This document shows, one piece after another, positions 32,905-41,659 of a stretch of 64,000 bases of DNA (positions within the stretch are counted from its first letter, which is position 1; every line of letters starts with the position of its first letter). Location: the NCBI RefSeq assembly GCF_001570425.1, contig NZ_BCSX01000024.1, positions 643,099-707,098 of the forward strand, written 5' to 3'. A program made the position numbers and the translations under genes. This DNA comes from Mycolicibacterium brisbanense (lineage in GTDB: Bacteria > Actinomycetota > Actinomycetes > Mycobacteriales > Mycobacteriaceae). The notes under the pieces were generated by a model, which was not told the origin of the DNA, searched no databases, and worked only from the letters and a program-made list of their open reading frames with translations.

Positions 32905-33552
32905 ATGGAGGGCTCCGTTTTCGCGCTGCAGCCGGTCCCAATCCAGTTGACCAACGCAGACCGGATCCGGGACGCCGCGCTGCGCTGCTTCGCCGCACAA
33001 GGCATCAGCGGAACCACCATGCGCACCATCGCCGAAGCCGCAGGAGTGTCACATGGGCTGTTGCGACATCACTTTGGCAGCAAAGACGGCCTGATCGCCG
33101 CGGTCGACGACCATGTGCTGCGCGTCTTCAGTGAAGCCCTCGAATCCAACCCTTTACCGGTGCCCGCCGAGCCGACCAACGATTTCAGCTCTCTGGGCGG
33201 CCGCGTTTCCAAGCTCATCCATGACCATCCCGACGTCATCGACTACGTGGGTCACGCCCTGATCGAGGGCAACAACGTCGGCGCGGTGATCTTCGACGGG
33301 CTGCTCAAGATCAGCGTCAGACAGCGCGACACCTTCACCGCCGCAGGACTCACCCGGGATGACATTGACCCGGACTGGGCCGCGCTCAACCCGTTGATGC
33401 TGCGCTTGGGCCCGATCCTGTTGCGCTCACACATCGCCCGCCACATCGACGGCGCGTTCACCACGCCCGCCGAGTTGCAGCGGTGGGACGCCAGCGTCAC
33501 CGCGCTGATCCGCCATGGTCAGTTCACGGCCGACCCCGCAGAGCACAGCTAG
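32905..33552 (+). CDS. TetR-family transcriptional regulator
   Basis: A 215-residue repressor. The helix-turn-helix is at about residues 16-62: RIRDAALRCFAAQGISGTTMRTIAEAAGVSHGLLRHHFGSKDGLIAAV, the TetR pattern. The remaining helices bind an unknown ligand. The ATG at 32905 is used; an in-frame TTG at 32893 lies within the -10 element. It is divergent from the dienelactone-hydrolase-like gene and overlaps the stop of the convergent P450 gene by four bases. Palindromes in the intergenic region suggest it controls its own gene and the minus-strand group. Confidence 0.85.
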   Translation: MEGSVFALQPVPIQLTNADRIRDAALRCFAAQGISGTTMRTIAEAAGVSHGLLRHHFGSKDGLIAAVDDHVLRVFSEALESNPLPVPAEPTNDFSSLGGRVSKLIHDHPDVIDYVGHALIEGNNVGAVIFDGLLKISVRQRDTFTAAGLTRDDIDPDWAALNPLMLRLGPILLRSHIARHIDGAFTTPAELQRWDASVTALIRHGQFTADPAEHS

Positions 33553-34916
33553 CGACGGGTAACGCTCGCCGGAATCGGGCCGCCCGGCACCATCGTGAAC
33601 GGCACAGCCAACGGGAAATCGTCCTCCAACGAGGACAGCTCCACCCGACGGACAATCGAGCCCAACGCCAACGTCGCTTCCAGCATCGCGAAGTGATCAC
33701 CAATGCAGGACCGAGGCCCACCACCGAAAGGCACGTACTGCCAGCGATCGAGTTTCTTCATGTTCTCCGGGGTGAATCGCTCAGGGTCGAACCGCAGCGG
33801 ATCCTCCCACAGTGTCGGGTCACGCTGCACCGACATGCGACCGAACACCAACATGGTGCCCGCCTCAACCCGATACCCAGCGACCTCGACATCCTCGATC
33901 GCCATCCGCGTTCCGGTGGGCCCCGGCGGGCACAGCCGCAGGGCCTCCCGAAGAACTTGGACGGTGTACCCGAGCTGCTCGACGTCTCCAGGCGTCAAGA
34001 GGCGATCGCCGATCGCGGCGACCTCCGCATGTACGCGCTCTTGTACTTCGGGGTGGCGGCCCAGCTGCCACAACGCATACGTCAGCGTCGTAGCCGTCGT
34101 GTCATGGCCGGCGAACACGAAGATCACGAGCTCATCGCGAATCTCGTCGTCCGTCAAGGGCTGCCCGGTCTCCGGGTCACGCGCAGCGAGCAACGCCTGA
34201 ACCAGGGGCGCATCCAACTCAGGATCAGCACGACACGCACGCACGATCTCGGCGGCCAACCCTCGGATGGTCGCCGCCGCCTCCCGGGATCGCCGCCGTC
34301 CCGGCGTCGGCAACCACGCCGGCGGCCGCAGAGGTTTCAGTGCCCGCCGCACCGCATAACTCGTCGCGACCCGCAACGGCTCGGCCACCACATCCGCCCG
34401 CTCATCCAGATCGAGACCCAACACCGAGCGGCCCAGAGCGCGCATCGTCAGCTGGCGCGCTTCGGCGTCCAAGCTGATTTGCGCGCCATCGGTCCACGAG
34501 GACACCACCATTTCTGTGGCCTCGGCCATGTGAGCGCCGAAAGAGTCCACCCGCTTCTTCGTGAAGACCGGTTGTATTGTTCGCCGCCGCGGTAGCCATT
34601 CCTGATGCGGCAACACAAATAAGTTCCCGCCGAGCAAACGACGAAGCTCCACACCCACCGCGCTTGTCTTGTCGATCGACCCGTCGCGGACGCTCACAAT
34701 ATCGCGAATACCTTGAGGTGAGGTCGCCAAAACGATCGGCGGCATCAGCCACCGCGGGCCAAGACTGAACCGGGTAACAGGTCCCCCGGCGTCCCGCAGG
34801 ATGTCGGTCCCGGTGTGAAAGTTCCGCAAAGCGTCACGCCGTTGCTTGTACGGCAGCGGATTGATCGGGGCGAGCGGAAGATCCGCCACAGTTTGCTCAC
34901 GCGCGGTATCGGTCAC
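33549..34916 (-). CDS. cytochrome P450
   Basis: A 455-residue P450 longer than the soluble bacterial average and built like the eukaryote-type CYP4/CYP138 branch. The I-helix motif AGHDTTATT is near residue 263, the K-helix ExxR is in LREALRL, and the haem loop FGGGPRSCIGDHFA puts the axial Cys at about residue 404. The GTG at 34914-34916 follows GGGAGG; an ATG five codons upstream overlaps that site. No ferredoxin gene is adjacent. It is divergent from the ThiF-nitroreductase fusion gene across 79 bases. Substrate unknown; a lipid or fatty acid is a guess from the subfamily. Confidence 0.88.
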   Translation of the reverse strand: MTDTAREQTVADLPLAPINPLPYKQRRDALRNFHTGTDILRDAGGPVTRFSLGPRWLMPPIVLATSPQGIRDIVSVRDGSIDKTSAVGVELRRLLGGNLFVLPHQEWLPRRRTIQPVFTKKRVDSFGAHMAEATEMVVSSWTDGAQISLDAEARQLTMRALGRSVLGLDLDERADVVAEPLRVATSYAVRRALKPLRPPAWLPTPGRRRSREAAATIRGLAAEIVRACRADPELDAPLVQALLAARDPETGQPLTDDEIRDELVIFVFAGHDTTATTLTYALWQLGRHPEVQERVHAEVAAIGDRLLTPGDVEQLGYTVQVLREALRLCPPGPTGTRMAIEDVEVAGYRVEAGTMLVFGRMSVQRDPTLWEDPLRFDPERFTPENMKKLDRWQYVPFGGGPRSCIGDHFAMLEATLALGSIVRRVELSSLEDDFPLAVPFTMVPGGPIPASVTRR

Positions 34917-34995
34917 GCGCACACCTCCCATGCGTCGGACATAGTCTACGACGGAGGCCCTCGGCGCCCGGGTGCCGAATCAGCGAAGGAACAGC

Positions 34996-37137
34996 ATGCA
35001 GACCCCTTACAGCGCACACGTTCTCGACCCAACCGAGCCTGGCGACAACGCCCTGCTCGACGAGCTCCGCGCTGACCCCGACATCGAGTTTCTCGACGCG
35101 CACGATGCCCAGCTGGCAAGCTTGCGCACACTTCGCCCGGCGCCGGCTGACGAGCTGCTGAGCGAAGGCCGACGATGGGCCTACTACCCGTGGCGGCGCG
35201 CAGTTGTCGCCGTGCTCGGCCCTCGTGGATTCCAAGCACTGCGGCTGGACCGCAATCGCAACAACATCACCGCGGCAGAGCAGACCACGCTGAGCAGCCT
35301 GACGATCGGTGTGGCTGGTCTCAGCGTCGGCCACGTCATCGCCCACACGCTGGCTGCCCAAGGGCTGTGCGGCAAACTACGCTTGGCCGACTTCGACCGT
35401 CTCGAACTGTCCAACCTCAACCGGGTGCCGGCCACCGTCTTCGACCTTGGGATCAACAAGGCCGTCGTCGCCGCTCGCAGAATCGCCGAGATCGACCCAT
35501 ACCTGCCCGTCGAGGTTCTCGACGCGGGCCTAAACGCCGAAACTCTCGACGAATTCGTCAGCGGCCTCGACATCGCGGTCGAAGAATGCGATTCACTCGA
35601 CATCAAAGCACTACTGCGCATCGCCGCCCGTGACCGCCAGATCCCGGTACTCATGGCCACCAGCGACCGCGGCATCGTCGACGTCGAACGCTTCGACCGA
35701 GAGCCCGGGCGCCCCATCCTGCACGGATTGCTCGGGCAACTCGACATCGGCCTTCTCCCCGGCATGAGCAGCCGCGAGAAGATCCCCCACGTCCTGCGCC
35801 ATCTGGAAGCCGAACGCCTGTCCCCGCGCACAGCCGCATCGCTCGTCGAGATCGACCGATCCCTGTCCACCTGGCCGCAGCTGGCTTCCGATGTGATCAT
35901 CGGCGCGTCCGCGATCGCCGAAGCTGTCCGCCGAATTGGACTCGGCGAAGAGCTCAGATCCGGCCGCAGCCGCGTCGATGTGAACTGGGCACTGAACCAG
36001 ATCCACGAGCCCGACATGAGAAACCGTTACGAGACAACGCTCGACGACGAGCCAACCACCCCGCAGTCCCTCGATGGCGGCCCGCTCGAACACCTCGCTA
36101 CAGCCGCGATGCGCGCACCCTCCGGAGGCAACACCCAACCCTGGCAGATCACAATCGCGAAGGACGCCATCACGGTTGGGATCGACCCCGAATACACGTC
36201 GACTATGGACCTCAAGTTCCGGGGCAGCGCCGTCGCCCTGGGGGCAGCACTGTTGAACATCAAGATCGCTGCCGCCAAGCACCACGTACTCGGCCCCGTC
36301 ACCATTGCCGACGGGGACAGCGTGCCGCTGGAGGCCACCATGCGCGTCAGCGACGGCAACGACCCTGCGCTCGCGCACCTCTACCAGTCCATGCTGGCGC
36401 GCGAATCCAACCGCCACCACGGCGTCCCCAAGCCACTCGACGCCACCACCATCACACACCTCGCCGACGCGGCCCAACAGCACGGCGCGCGCTTGCAGCT
36501 CGTCACGCAGCGAGACGACATCACCCAGGCGGCAACCATCCTCGCCGCAGCCGACCGCATAAGGTTCCTGACGCCGCACCTGCACCGGGAGATGATTTCC
36601 GAGCTCCGCTGGCCAGGCGATCCAGACCCCGACGCAGGCATCGATGTACGCAGCCTCGAATTCGATCCCGGCGAGATGGCAGTCCTTGATGTCCTTCGCC
36701 GCCCCGACGTCATGGCGCAACTAGCCGATTGGGACGCCGGCTCCGCGCTCGGCGACGACATGCGAGACCGCGTCCTGGCCAGCTCTGCTCTCGCCGTCGT
36801 CACGGTAACCGGAAATGATCTGCGCGCCTATGCCGTCGGCGGAGCGGCGGTCGAAGCCGTATGGATCACAGCTCAGCAGCACGGATTCGGAGTCCAGCCG
36901 GTGTCCCCGGTCTTCCTCTACGCGCACACCGACGCCGAACTCGAAGAGCTTTCTGCGCCTTTTGCGGCCGAATTAGGCGAATTGCAAAGGGAATTCAACG
37001 CTCTGACTCGGCTGCAAGCAGGCGAATCCATCGCCCTGGTCTTGCGGCTGGCCGTCGCGCCGCCCGCATCGCTACCGAGCCGACGCAGCATCAGTAGGGT
37101 TCGGACCAGTCCCCCACTCTCAAGAGAGCCGCGGTGA
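34996..37137 (+). CDS. moeY: ThiF/E1-like - nitroreductase fusion protein (Rv1355c/MoeY-like)
   Basis: A 713-residue two-domain protein. Residues about 90-330 are an E1/ThiF/MoeB-type adenylation domain: LTIGVAGLSVGHVIAHTLA is a variant nucleotide loop, DFDRLELSNLNRVPA the ATP/Mg contact, and EECDSLDIKALLR follows. Residues about 360-690 are a nitroreductase-like FMN domain with MRAPSGGNTQPWQI. M. tuberculosis Rv1355c has this arrangement and length and is called MoeY, although a molybdopterin role is not shown. E1 domains usually activate the C-terminus of a small ubiquitin-like or peptide partner; none is visible here. The ATG at 34996 follows AAGGAA. Confidence 0.8.
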   Translation: MQTPYSAHVLDPTEPGDNALLDELRADPDIEFLDAHDAQLASLRTLRPAPADELLSEGRRWAYYPWRRAVVAVLGPRGFQALRLDRNRNNITAAEQTTLSSLTIGVAGLSVGHVIAHTLAAQGLCGKLRLADFDRLELSNLNRVPATVFDLGINKAVVAARRIAEIDPYLPVEVLDAGLNAETLDEFVSGLDIAVEECDSLDIKALLRIAARDRQIPVLMATSDRGIVDVERFDREPGRPILHGLLGQLDIGLLPGMSSREKIPHVLRHLEAERLSPRTAASLVEIDRSLSTWPQLASDVIIGASAIAEAVRRIGLGEELRSGRSRVDVNWALNQIHEPDMRNRYETTLDDEPTTPQSLDGGPLEHLATAAMRAPSGGNTQPWQITIAKDAITVGIDPEYTSTMDLKFRGSAVALGAALLNIKIAAAKHHVLGPVTIADGDSVPLEATMRVSDGNDPALAHLYQSMLARESNRHHGVPKPLDATTITHLADAAQQHGARLQLVTQRDDITQAATILAAADRIRFLTPHLHREMISELRWPGDPDPDAGIDVRSLEFDPGEMAVLDVLRRPDVMAQLADWDAGSALGDDMRDRVLASSALAVVTVTGNDLRAYAVGGAAVEAVWITAQQHGFGVQPVSPVFLYAHTDAELEELSAPFAAELGELQREFNALTRLQAGESIALVLRLAVAPPASLPSRRSISRVRTSPPLSREPR

Positions 37138-37648
37138 CAAGCCGTATCGGCGCGCCAATCCTCCGAGCGACACCGCCTGGGTGACACGTCGGTCGGGCAC
37201 GCCGTTCAATGTTCGCCTGTCACGACAACCAGGCGATCATCACCCGGAACCTGCCGGCTGACCTCGCCCCGATCACGGACCTCGTCAACCCTGTGCTGTG
37301 GCGACCTTCATGTACCTCGAATGCGTCGATGTCGTGAGTCGGCGCGTCATAGGCGGATCCAAAGCGGGATAAGCGTGATCGTGCCGCGTGACGACAGCGG
37401 CGTCGAATAATGGGGTGGCGGGGCCCTGCGTGAACGCGAGAGTTTGGCAAAGGCGTCTTCATGACCCCTTGATCCATTTGGGCGAGAGACGACCTGCGCA
37501 GGGTCTCGCCCGACGCCGCCGGCCAGTGGACATGCCAGGCAACCTTCAGCACGTACTGCAGAACAATGCGTGCCATACTGTATTAGCAGATGTCACGATC
37601 TGCTGATGACCCTAGCCTCTATGGGTATGGAAGACGGAACGTATAGGT
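37138..37648. other. 511-base gap with IS3-like debris
   Basis: No credible complete gene. A short plus-strand stretch (see 37301-37371) resembles an IS3 integrase core. The right end has a 22-bp tandem duplication. A 118-codon open frame on the minus strand here lacks a ribosome site and any recognisable motif. Confidence 0.5.
37301..37371 (+). pseudogene. possible IS3-family transposase fragment
   Basis: The frame through 37307-37369 reads FMYLECVDVVSRRVIGGS, which aligns by eye with the YLAVVLDLFSRRVVGW core of IS3 OrfB integrase domains, around the second catalytic Asp. It ends at TAA a few codons later and the frame before it is broken. Only this short piece is recognisable. Confidence 0.3.
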
Positions 37649-37664
37649 ATGGAAGACGGAACGT
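37624..37664 (+). repeat. 22-bp tandem duplication across a start codon
   Basis: GGTATGGAAGACGGAACGT occurs at 37624-37642 and again at 37646-37664, a period of 22 bases. Each copy contains an ATG. The period is not a multiple of three, so the first ATG opens a 16-codon frame that stops, and the second opens the 131-residue gene. Confidence 0.85.
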
Positions 37665-38044
37665 CTTGCAGCGATGAAGATGAGGTGCGCGCTGCCGCGC
37701 TCCACGCAGCGCGGCGAATTGCCAGCAACCGCATCATGAATCGTCTCACCGCAGCCGGCATGACGCTGCCAGGCGACGCCGAGGACATCACTTCGGTACT
37801 GCTCGCCGCGGATCCCGACAACCCTCAGTGGGTCGCGCTGTCGGCATACCGCCTCGACTGGTCACTAGGTGTGCTATCCCTCATATCCAACGCCCTTGTC
37901 GAACGCCGACGCCAGCGTATCCGCACACCCGACGTCGATGCGGTCGCGGCCGCCCTCGACGCCGGCGCGACGTGGAAACAGATCGGGGAGGCCATCGGTT
38001 CTACACCCGCCGTCGCTCACGGTCGATACCGTCCACGCCTCTGA
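37649..38044 (+). CDS. small protein with C-terminal helix-turn-helix
   Basis: A 131-residue protein of unknown role. The N-terminus is acidic and helical. The C-terminal stretch from about residue 100 (PDVDAVAAALDAGATWKQIGEAIGSTPAVAHGRY) has the pattern of a sigma-region-4-like or resolvase-like helix-turn-helix, so DNA binding is likely. The start is the second copy of a tandem duplication; no strong ribosome site separates the two ATGs. It precedes a 144-residue unknown gene by 26 bases and may be co-transcribed. Confidence 0.65.
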   Translation: MEDGTSCSDEDEVRAAALHAARRIASNRIMNRLTAAGMTLPGDAEDITSVLLAADPDNPQWVALSAYRLDWSLGVLSLISNALVERRRQRIRTPDVDAVAAALDAGATWKQIGEAIGSTPAVAHGRYRPRL

Positions 38045-38070
38045 CCCACTCAAACGACCGAAAGGACGCA

Positions 38071-38505
38071 ATGCATCCTGGAACACCTTCCTCGGTTCCG
38101 GTTCCACTGCTGGTGTACGCGGTCGGGATCCGTGTGGGCACCGAGTTCGAACCGTTGCACGCAAGCAAGGTCACGCTCCATCGCCGTGCGGCAGAGGCGG
38201 AGCTCGCCGAATCAGACGAGCAGTACGCGGTGCTCATCGAACAGAGGATTCTGCCGTGGGCTCCCGCAACCGACGAGCATCACACCGGGCTCTACGAATA
38301 CACCGTCGCTTACCGCGACGGCGACCACTACACCCCATGGGGTCTTTCGTTCTCCACGGATCGCTCGGCCATAGAACTCGAGCTGGCCACCGTGCAGAGG
38401 GCCATCGCCGAGTCTCCTGTCGGCGGGCCGTTCGACGTGCTCATGCTTGAACGTCCGATCTTCCCGTGGTACATCGCACGCCCAAGAGCCATGCCGCTGA
38501 GCTGA
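38071..38505 (+). CDS. hypothetical 144-residue protein
   Basis: ATG at 38071 behind AAAGGA. The protein is soluble, with mixed charge and many aromatic residues in the centre (TGLYEYTVAYRDGDHYTPWGLSFSTD) and a C-terminal FDVLMLERPIFPWYIARP. No motif or family is recognised. The gene is in a short plus-strand series with the helix-turn-helix protein before it and a methyltransferase after it (56 bases). Confidence 0.65.
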   Translation: MHPGTPSSVPVPLLVYAVGIRVGTEFEPLHASKVTLHRRAAEAELAESDEQYAVLIEQRILPWAPATDEHHTGLYEYTVAYRDGDHYTPWGLSFSTDRSAIELELATVQRAIAESPVGGPFDVLMLERPIFPWYIARPRAMPLS

Positions 38506-38561
38506 TTTGACGCTGTCTGAGCACCTCGCGCGGGACGCGATGGCCCGCTACGCTGCAGACC

Positions 38562-39236
38562 ATGTCAGACGTCATGGATTGGGACGCCGCCTACCGCGGC
38601 CACATCTTCGCCGGCCCTCCCCCCTGGAATATCGGCAAACCCCAACCCACCATCGCCAACCTCATTGCCGCCGGCCAGGTCCACGACCCGGTTCTCGACG
38701 CGGGATGCGGCGTCGGCGATCTCACCCTCGCACTCGCTCAAGCCGGCCACGATGTCACCGGCATCGACATCTCCACCGAGGCCATCAACCACGCCGCCGA
38801 GCAAGCCACCAGCCGCGGGCTCACAGCCCGGTTCATTCAAGGTGATGCGCGCGACCTGGCCGCTCTCGGCCTGGGAGAACCCCAGTTCAGCACCGTCATC
38901 GACTGCACACTGTTCCACTCACTGCCCATTGACGCGCGCGACGACTACCTTCGGGGCACCTCCGCCGCAGCCAACCCGGGCGCCCACCTCTACCTTCTGG
39001 TGTTCACGACCGACTCGCTACCAACCGACTCGCCGTGCCCCGTGCCAAATCTGGTAACCGAGGCCGAAGTCCGCGACGCCGTCGCCAAGCACTGGACCGT
39101 CGACTCCATCGAGCCCTCCCACGTCGCAGTCCGGCTTCCCGACATTCCGAACCTCCCAAAGCACAACTTCCGCACCGACGAAGACGGTCTCACCTACCTG
39201 CCGGCCCTACTCCTCACCGCACATAAGACAGCGTGA
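38562..39236 (+). CDS. SAM-dependent methyltransferase (TPMT/UbiE-like)
   Basis: A 224-residue class I methyltransferase. WDAAYRGHIFAGPPPWNIGKPQP is a substrate-lid segment seen in thiopurine-methyltransferase-like and related proteins. VLDAGCGVGDLTLALAQAGHDVTGIDIS is motif I plus the acidic residue after strand 2, and VIDCTLFHSLP is motif III. Small-molecule detoxification is common for this group. The ATG at 38562 lies about 56 bases after the previous stop. A strong hairpin separates it from the convergent P450 gene. Confidence 0.85.
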   Translation: MSDVMDWDAAYRGHIFAGPPPWNIGKPQPTIANLIAAGQVHDPVLDAGCGVGDLTLALAQAGHDVTGIDISTEAINHAAEQATSRGLTARFIQGDARDLAALGLGEPQFSTVIDCTLFHSLPIDARDDYLRGTSAAANPGAHLYLLVFTTDSLPTDSPCPVPNLVTEAEVRDAVAKHWTVDSIEPSHVAVRLPDIPNLPKHNFRTDEDGLTYLPALLLTAHKTA

Positions 39237-39375
39237 CCCACTCCGGCCACCGACGGCCGGAACCTGAGCCACGCACGCCCACTACAGCCCGCCGTGTCAC
39301 CAGGCGGCGGCCAAAGTGGTCTGGGTTTGATCGCTGAGCAGGCTCGGTAGACCCATCGCGGTACCGCGTGCGGTG

Positions 39376-39419
39376 GGCGCCGTCGCGCCGACCGCGCAGG
39401 CTGTCGGCGCGACGGCGCC
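39376..39419. terminator. bidirectional hairpin terminator
   Basis: GGCGCCGTCGCGCCGA (39376-39391) and its exact complement (39404-39419) form a perfect 16-bp stem with a 12-base loop. It lies between convergent genes and ends immediately before the P450 stop codon at 39420. Confidence 0.8.
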
Positions 39420-40718
39420 TCAGTGACGGCGTTTCAATCGAATATTGACCCGCGAGTGGTCGAGCGTGAGAGGGAGCGGTTGGTGCGGGTTGAGCTTGGC
39501 GCCGGTCGCCGTCGGGCTGCGCTCACCGAGTACCGCAGTCAACACGGCGACGCCGATTCGCAGCGCAACATCGGCGCCCGGACATGCTTGCGGGCCGTGA
39601 CTGAAGAAGTTGAATGACCACGAGGATTGGGTGGGTTCTCGCGTCCACGCCGTGGGATTGAACTGGTCGGCCTCGGGGAAGCGGCTGGTGTCCCGGTGGT
39701 TGAAGGTGTTGACAATCATGACTTGTGTTCCCGCCGGCACGATCTCGCCTTCCCACTCGGTGGGCCCGGTGAGGGTTCGTGCCAAGGCAGGCGTGCTGGG
39801 CCAGAGGCGCATCGCGTCAGATAGGCAGCCTGCGAGGTAGCCGTGAGCGCCGTGTTCGTCGATTGCGCTCTGCGCGTGGAGGAGAACCTCGGCGTGCGTG
39901 GCCAGCAGCGCTAGACAACGCCAGAGATTGATGGCCAGGGTATCGCCCATCGCGAACATCCAGTGGATGACTTGATGGGTCGGGTAGGTGATGTCCGAGG
40001 CGGGTGCCGCGGCGAATTGTCCGACCAGGCTGTGTGCGTCCGCGGCTTGAACGTATTGATCGAGCGCGGTCAGGAAGGTCGTGAAGAGGCGGGGGTCTCC
40101 TTTGCCCGGCGGATTGGCCTTGGCCATCAGCGTCACGAGTTGTGCCGAGATTTGTTGGTCGTCAGCTGCGTTGTCGCCGAGAATGATTCGACGCGCGATC
40201 CGCTGCATTGTGCTGTGAAACCGTAGCCAGTCGAGGTTGTCGGGCATACCTCGGGCTTCCTCGTCAGCGACGCTGTCGCAGCGGTTCGCGATCGCCCCGC
40301 TCCCGGCGGTGTGTGCTAGGACGGCCTCGGTGAATCGCCGCCGATCGGACCAATGGTCGCCTCGGGAGATGGTCAGGGCATGCGGCTGGAACTTGTTCAT
40401 GCCGGAGAGTTTGGGGTCGGGGTCGGACGCGAAAGGCTCTGGCGCGTGGGATAGTACGAAGTGGATCTGATCGGCGCCAAACACAAGCAGGGTGGGCTTG
40501 CCTGCCACGTTCACCCAGATCGGTCCATCGCCGTAGTGCCGATGCAGCGTGGTCAGCAGCTGGTGTGCGCGACGGGCGACACCGGCGAGGTCGAGCGCAG
40601 CGGTTACACCGGGCCGACGGCTGAAGAGCCCCTCGGCCAGATTGGGTAGCGCCACCAGCGTCGTGAAACGCAGGCTTTCGAGTGTGGTGGTGCGCGGGAG
40701 GGCGACTGTGCGGCTCAT
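39420..40718 (-). CDS. cytochrome P450 with altered K-helix motif
   Basis: A 432-residue P450, last gene of a five-gene minus-strand operon. The haem loop FFSHGPQACPGADVAL places the axial Cys at about residue 379, and the I-helix has AMGDTLAIN (acid-Thr pair kept). The K-helix, normally ExxR, reads LSDAMRLWPSTPAL, with Asp in place of the near-invariant Glu. The ATG at 40716-40718 follows GAGGAAA. Nine bases separate it from the hydrolase gene. Substrate probably relates to the aromatic or hydroxy-acid pathway of the operon. Confidence 0.85.
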   Translation of the reverse strand: MSRTVALPRTTTLESLRFTTLVALPNLAEGLFSRRPGVTAALDLAGVARRAHQLLTTLHRHYGDGPIWVNVAGKPTLLVFGADQIHFVLSHAPEPFASDPDPKLSGMNKFQPHALTISRGDHWSDRRRFTEAVLAHTAGSGAIANRCDSVADEEARGMPDNLDWLRFHSTMQRIARRIILGDNAADDQQISAQLVTLMAKANPPGKGDPRLFTTFLTALDQYVQAADAHSLVGQFAAAPASDITYPTHQVIHWMFAMGDTLAINLWRCLALLATHAEVLLHAQSAIDEHGAHGYLAGCLSDAMRLWPSTPALARTLTGPTEWEGEIVPAGTQVMIVNTFNHRDTSRFPEADQFNPTAWTREPTQSSWSFNFFSHGPQACPGADVALRIGVAVLTAVLGERSPTATGAKLNPHQPLPLTLDHSRVNIRLKRRH

Positions 40719-40727
40719 CAAATTTCC

Positions 40728-41633
40728 TCACTTGACAATGCTGAGAGCGGCGTCGATATGGCTGACGAGTGCGCGGCGTGCGGCCTTGGCTTCAGGAACG
40801 GGCAACAGCGGGTAGACGTGAATTGCCCCGGGCTGCTCGTGGTAGGTGATGCGGCCGGTGCCGATGCTGTCCCGCAGCCGACGGCAGTCAGCGACGAAGA
40901 TGTCGCGGTCGCCGACGTAGAGGTCGATCGGTGGAAGGGTTTGCAGCTCACCATAAATGGGGCTGACTCGGTTGTCGTCTTCCGCGAGGTGTCTGGCCCA
41001 TACGCGGCCGCACTCGCGCAGCCCGGGAACCGCGAGCCACGGGTCGCGCTTGGCGATGGCGGCGATGGCGGGATTGGTGAGTGCGATGTCGAGCCAGGGA
41101 CTGATCAAGGTCACTCCAACGGGCGGGTTCGCTCCGGAAATGATGACAGTTTGGGTAGCTGCCAGGGCCAGTCCTGCTCCGGACGAGTCGCCGGCGATGT
41201 ATATCGGCCCTCGTTGTGCCGCTCGGTCGATCACTGTGCCAAGTAGGTCGATCGCTTCTTCGGCGCAGTGCTGTGGCGCGAGCCCGTAAAGAGGCACGTG
41301 TACTGGGCGCCGGGTGGCGTCGGCGATCGCGCAGATGAGTTGCCAGTGCGCGCGCTCGATCTGGTTGACGTAGGCACCGCCGTGGACGTAGATAACCGAC
41401 GCCCGGTCGTCGGCAGTGGACTCGCCGCTGATGGATTGCACTGTGTAGCAGCCGGACCCGCTTATGACGTCACAGGTGATCTGGTAACGAGAGGAGTTGG
41501 CCAGTCGCCGGGGTGGTCCGCCGGCCTTCTTGGGCCGCTCGAGGTAGCCGCGCGCGCTCTGGAGTGTTGCATAGGTGCGGGGCCGACGTATGAGGCGCCC
41601 GTAGATCGCGATGGCGTGCATCTGCCAAGACAT
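40728..41633 (-). CDS. HSL-family alpha/beta hydrolase (esterase)
   Basis: A 301-residue hormone-sensitive-lipase-type esterase. HGGAYV forms the oxyanion hole; the nucleophile Ser is in GDSSGAGLAL; the acid and base lie in YVGDRDIFVADC and PGAIHVYPLL. No signal peptide. It sits fourth in the operon between the FAD oxidase and the P450, and probably hydrolyses a carboxylic ester to feed the pathway. Confidence 0.87.
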   Translation of the reverse strand: MSWQMHAIAIYGRLIRRPRTYATLQSARGYLERPKKAGGPPRRLANSSRYQITCDVISGSGCYTVQSISGESTADDRASVIYVHGGAYVNQIERAHWQLICAIADATRRPVHVPLYGLAPQHCAEEAIDLLGTVIDRAAQRGPIYIAGDSSGAGLALAATQTVIISGANPPVGVTLISPWLDIALTNPAIAAIAKRDPWLAVPGLRECGRVWARHLAEDDNRVSPIYGELQTLPPIDLYVGDRDIFVADCRRLRDSIGTGRITYHEQPGAIHVYPLLPVPEAKAARRALVSHIDAALSIVK

Positions 41634-41659
41634 GGGGCCGCCCTATTACGGTTGCGGTG

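Noticed and set aside
37220..37576. A 118-codon minus-strand frame in the gap after the MoeY-like gene
   Set aside because: No ribosome site, Arg/His-rich random composition; the plus strand has a better, though short, IS3-like reading.
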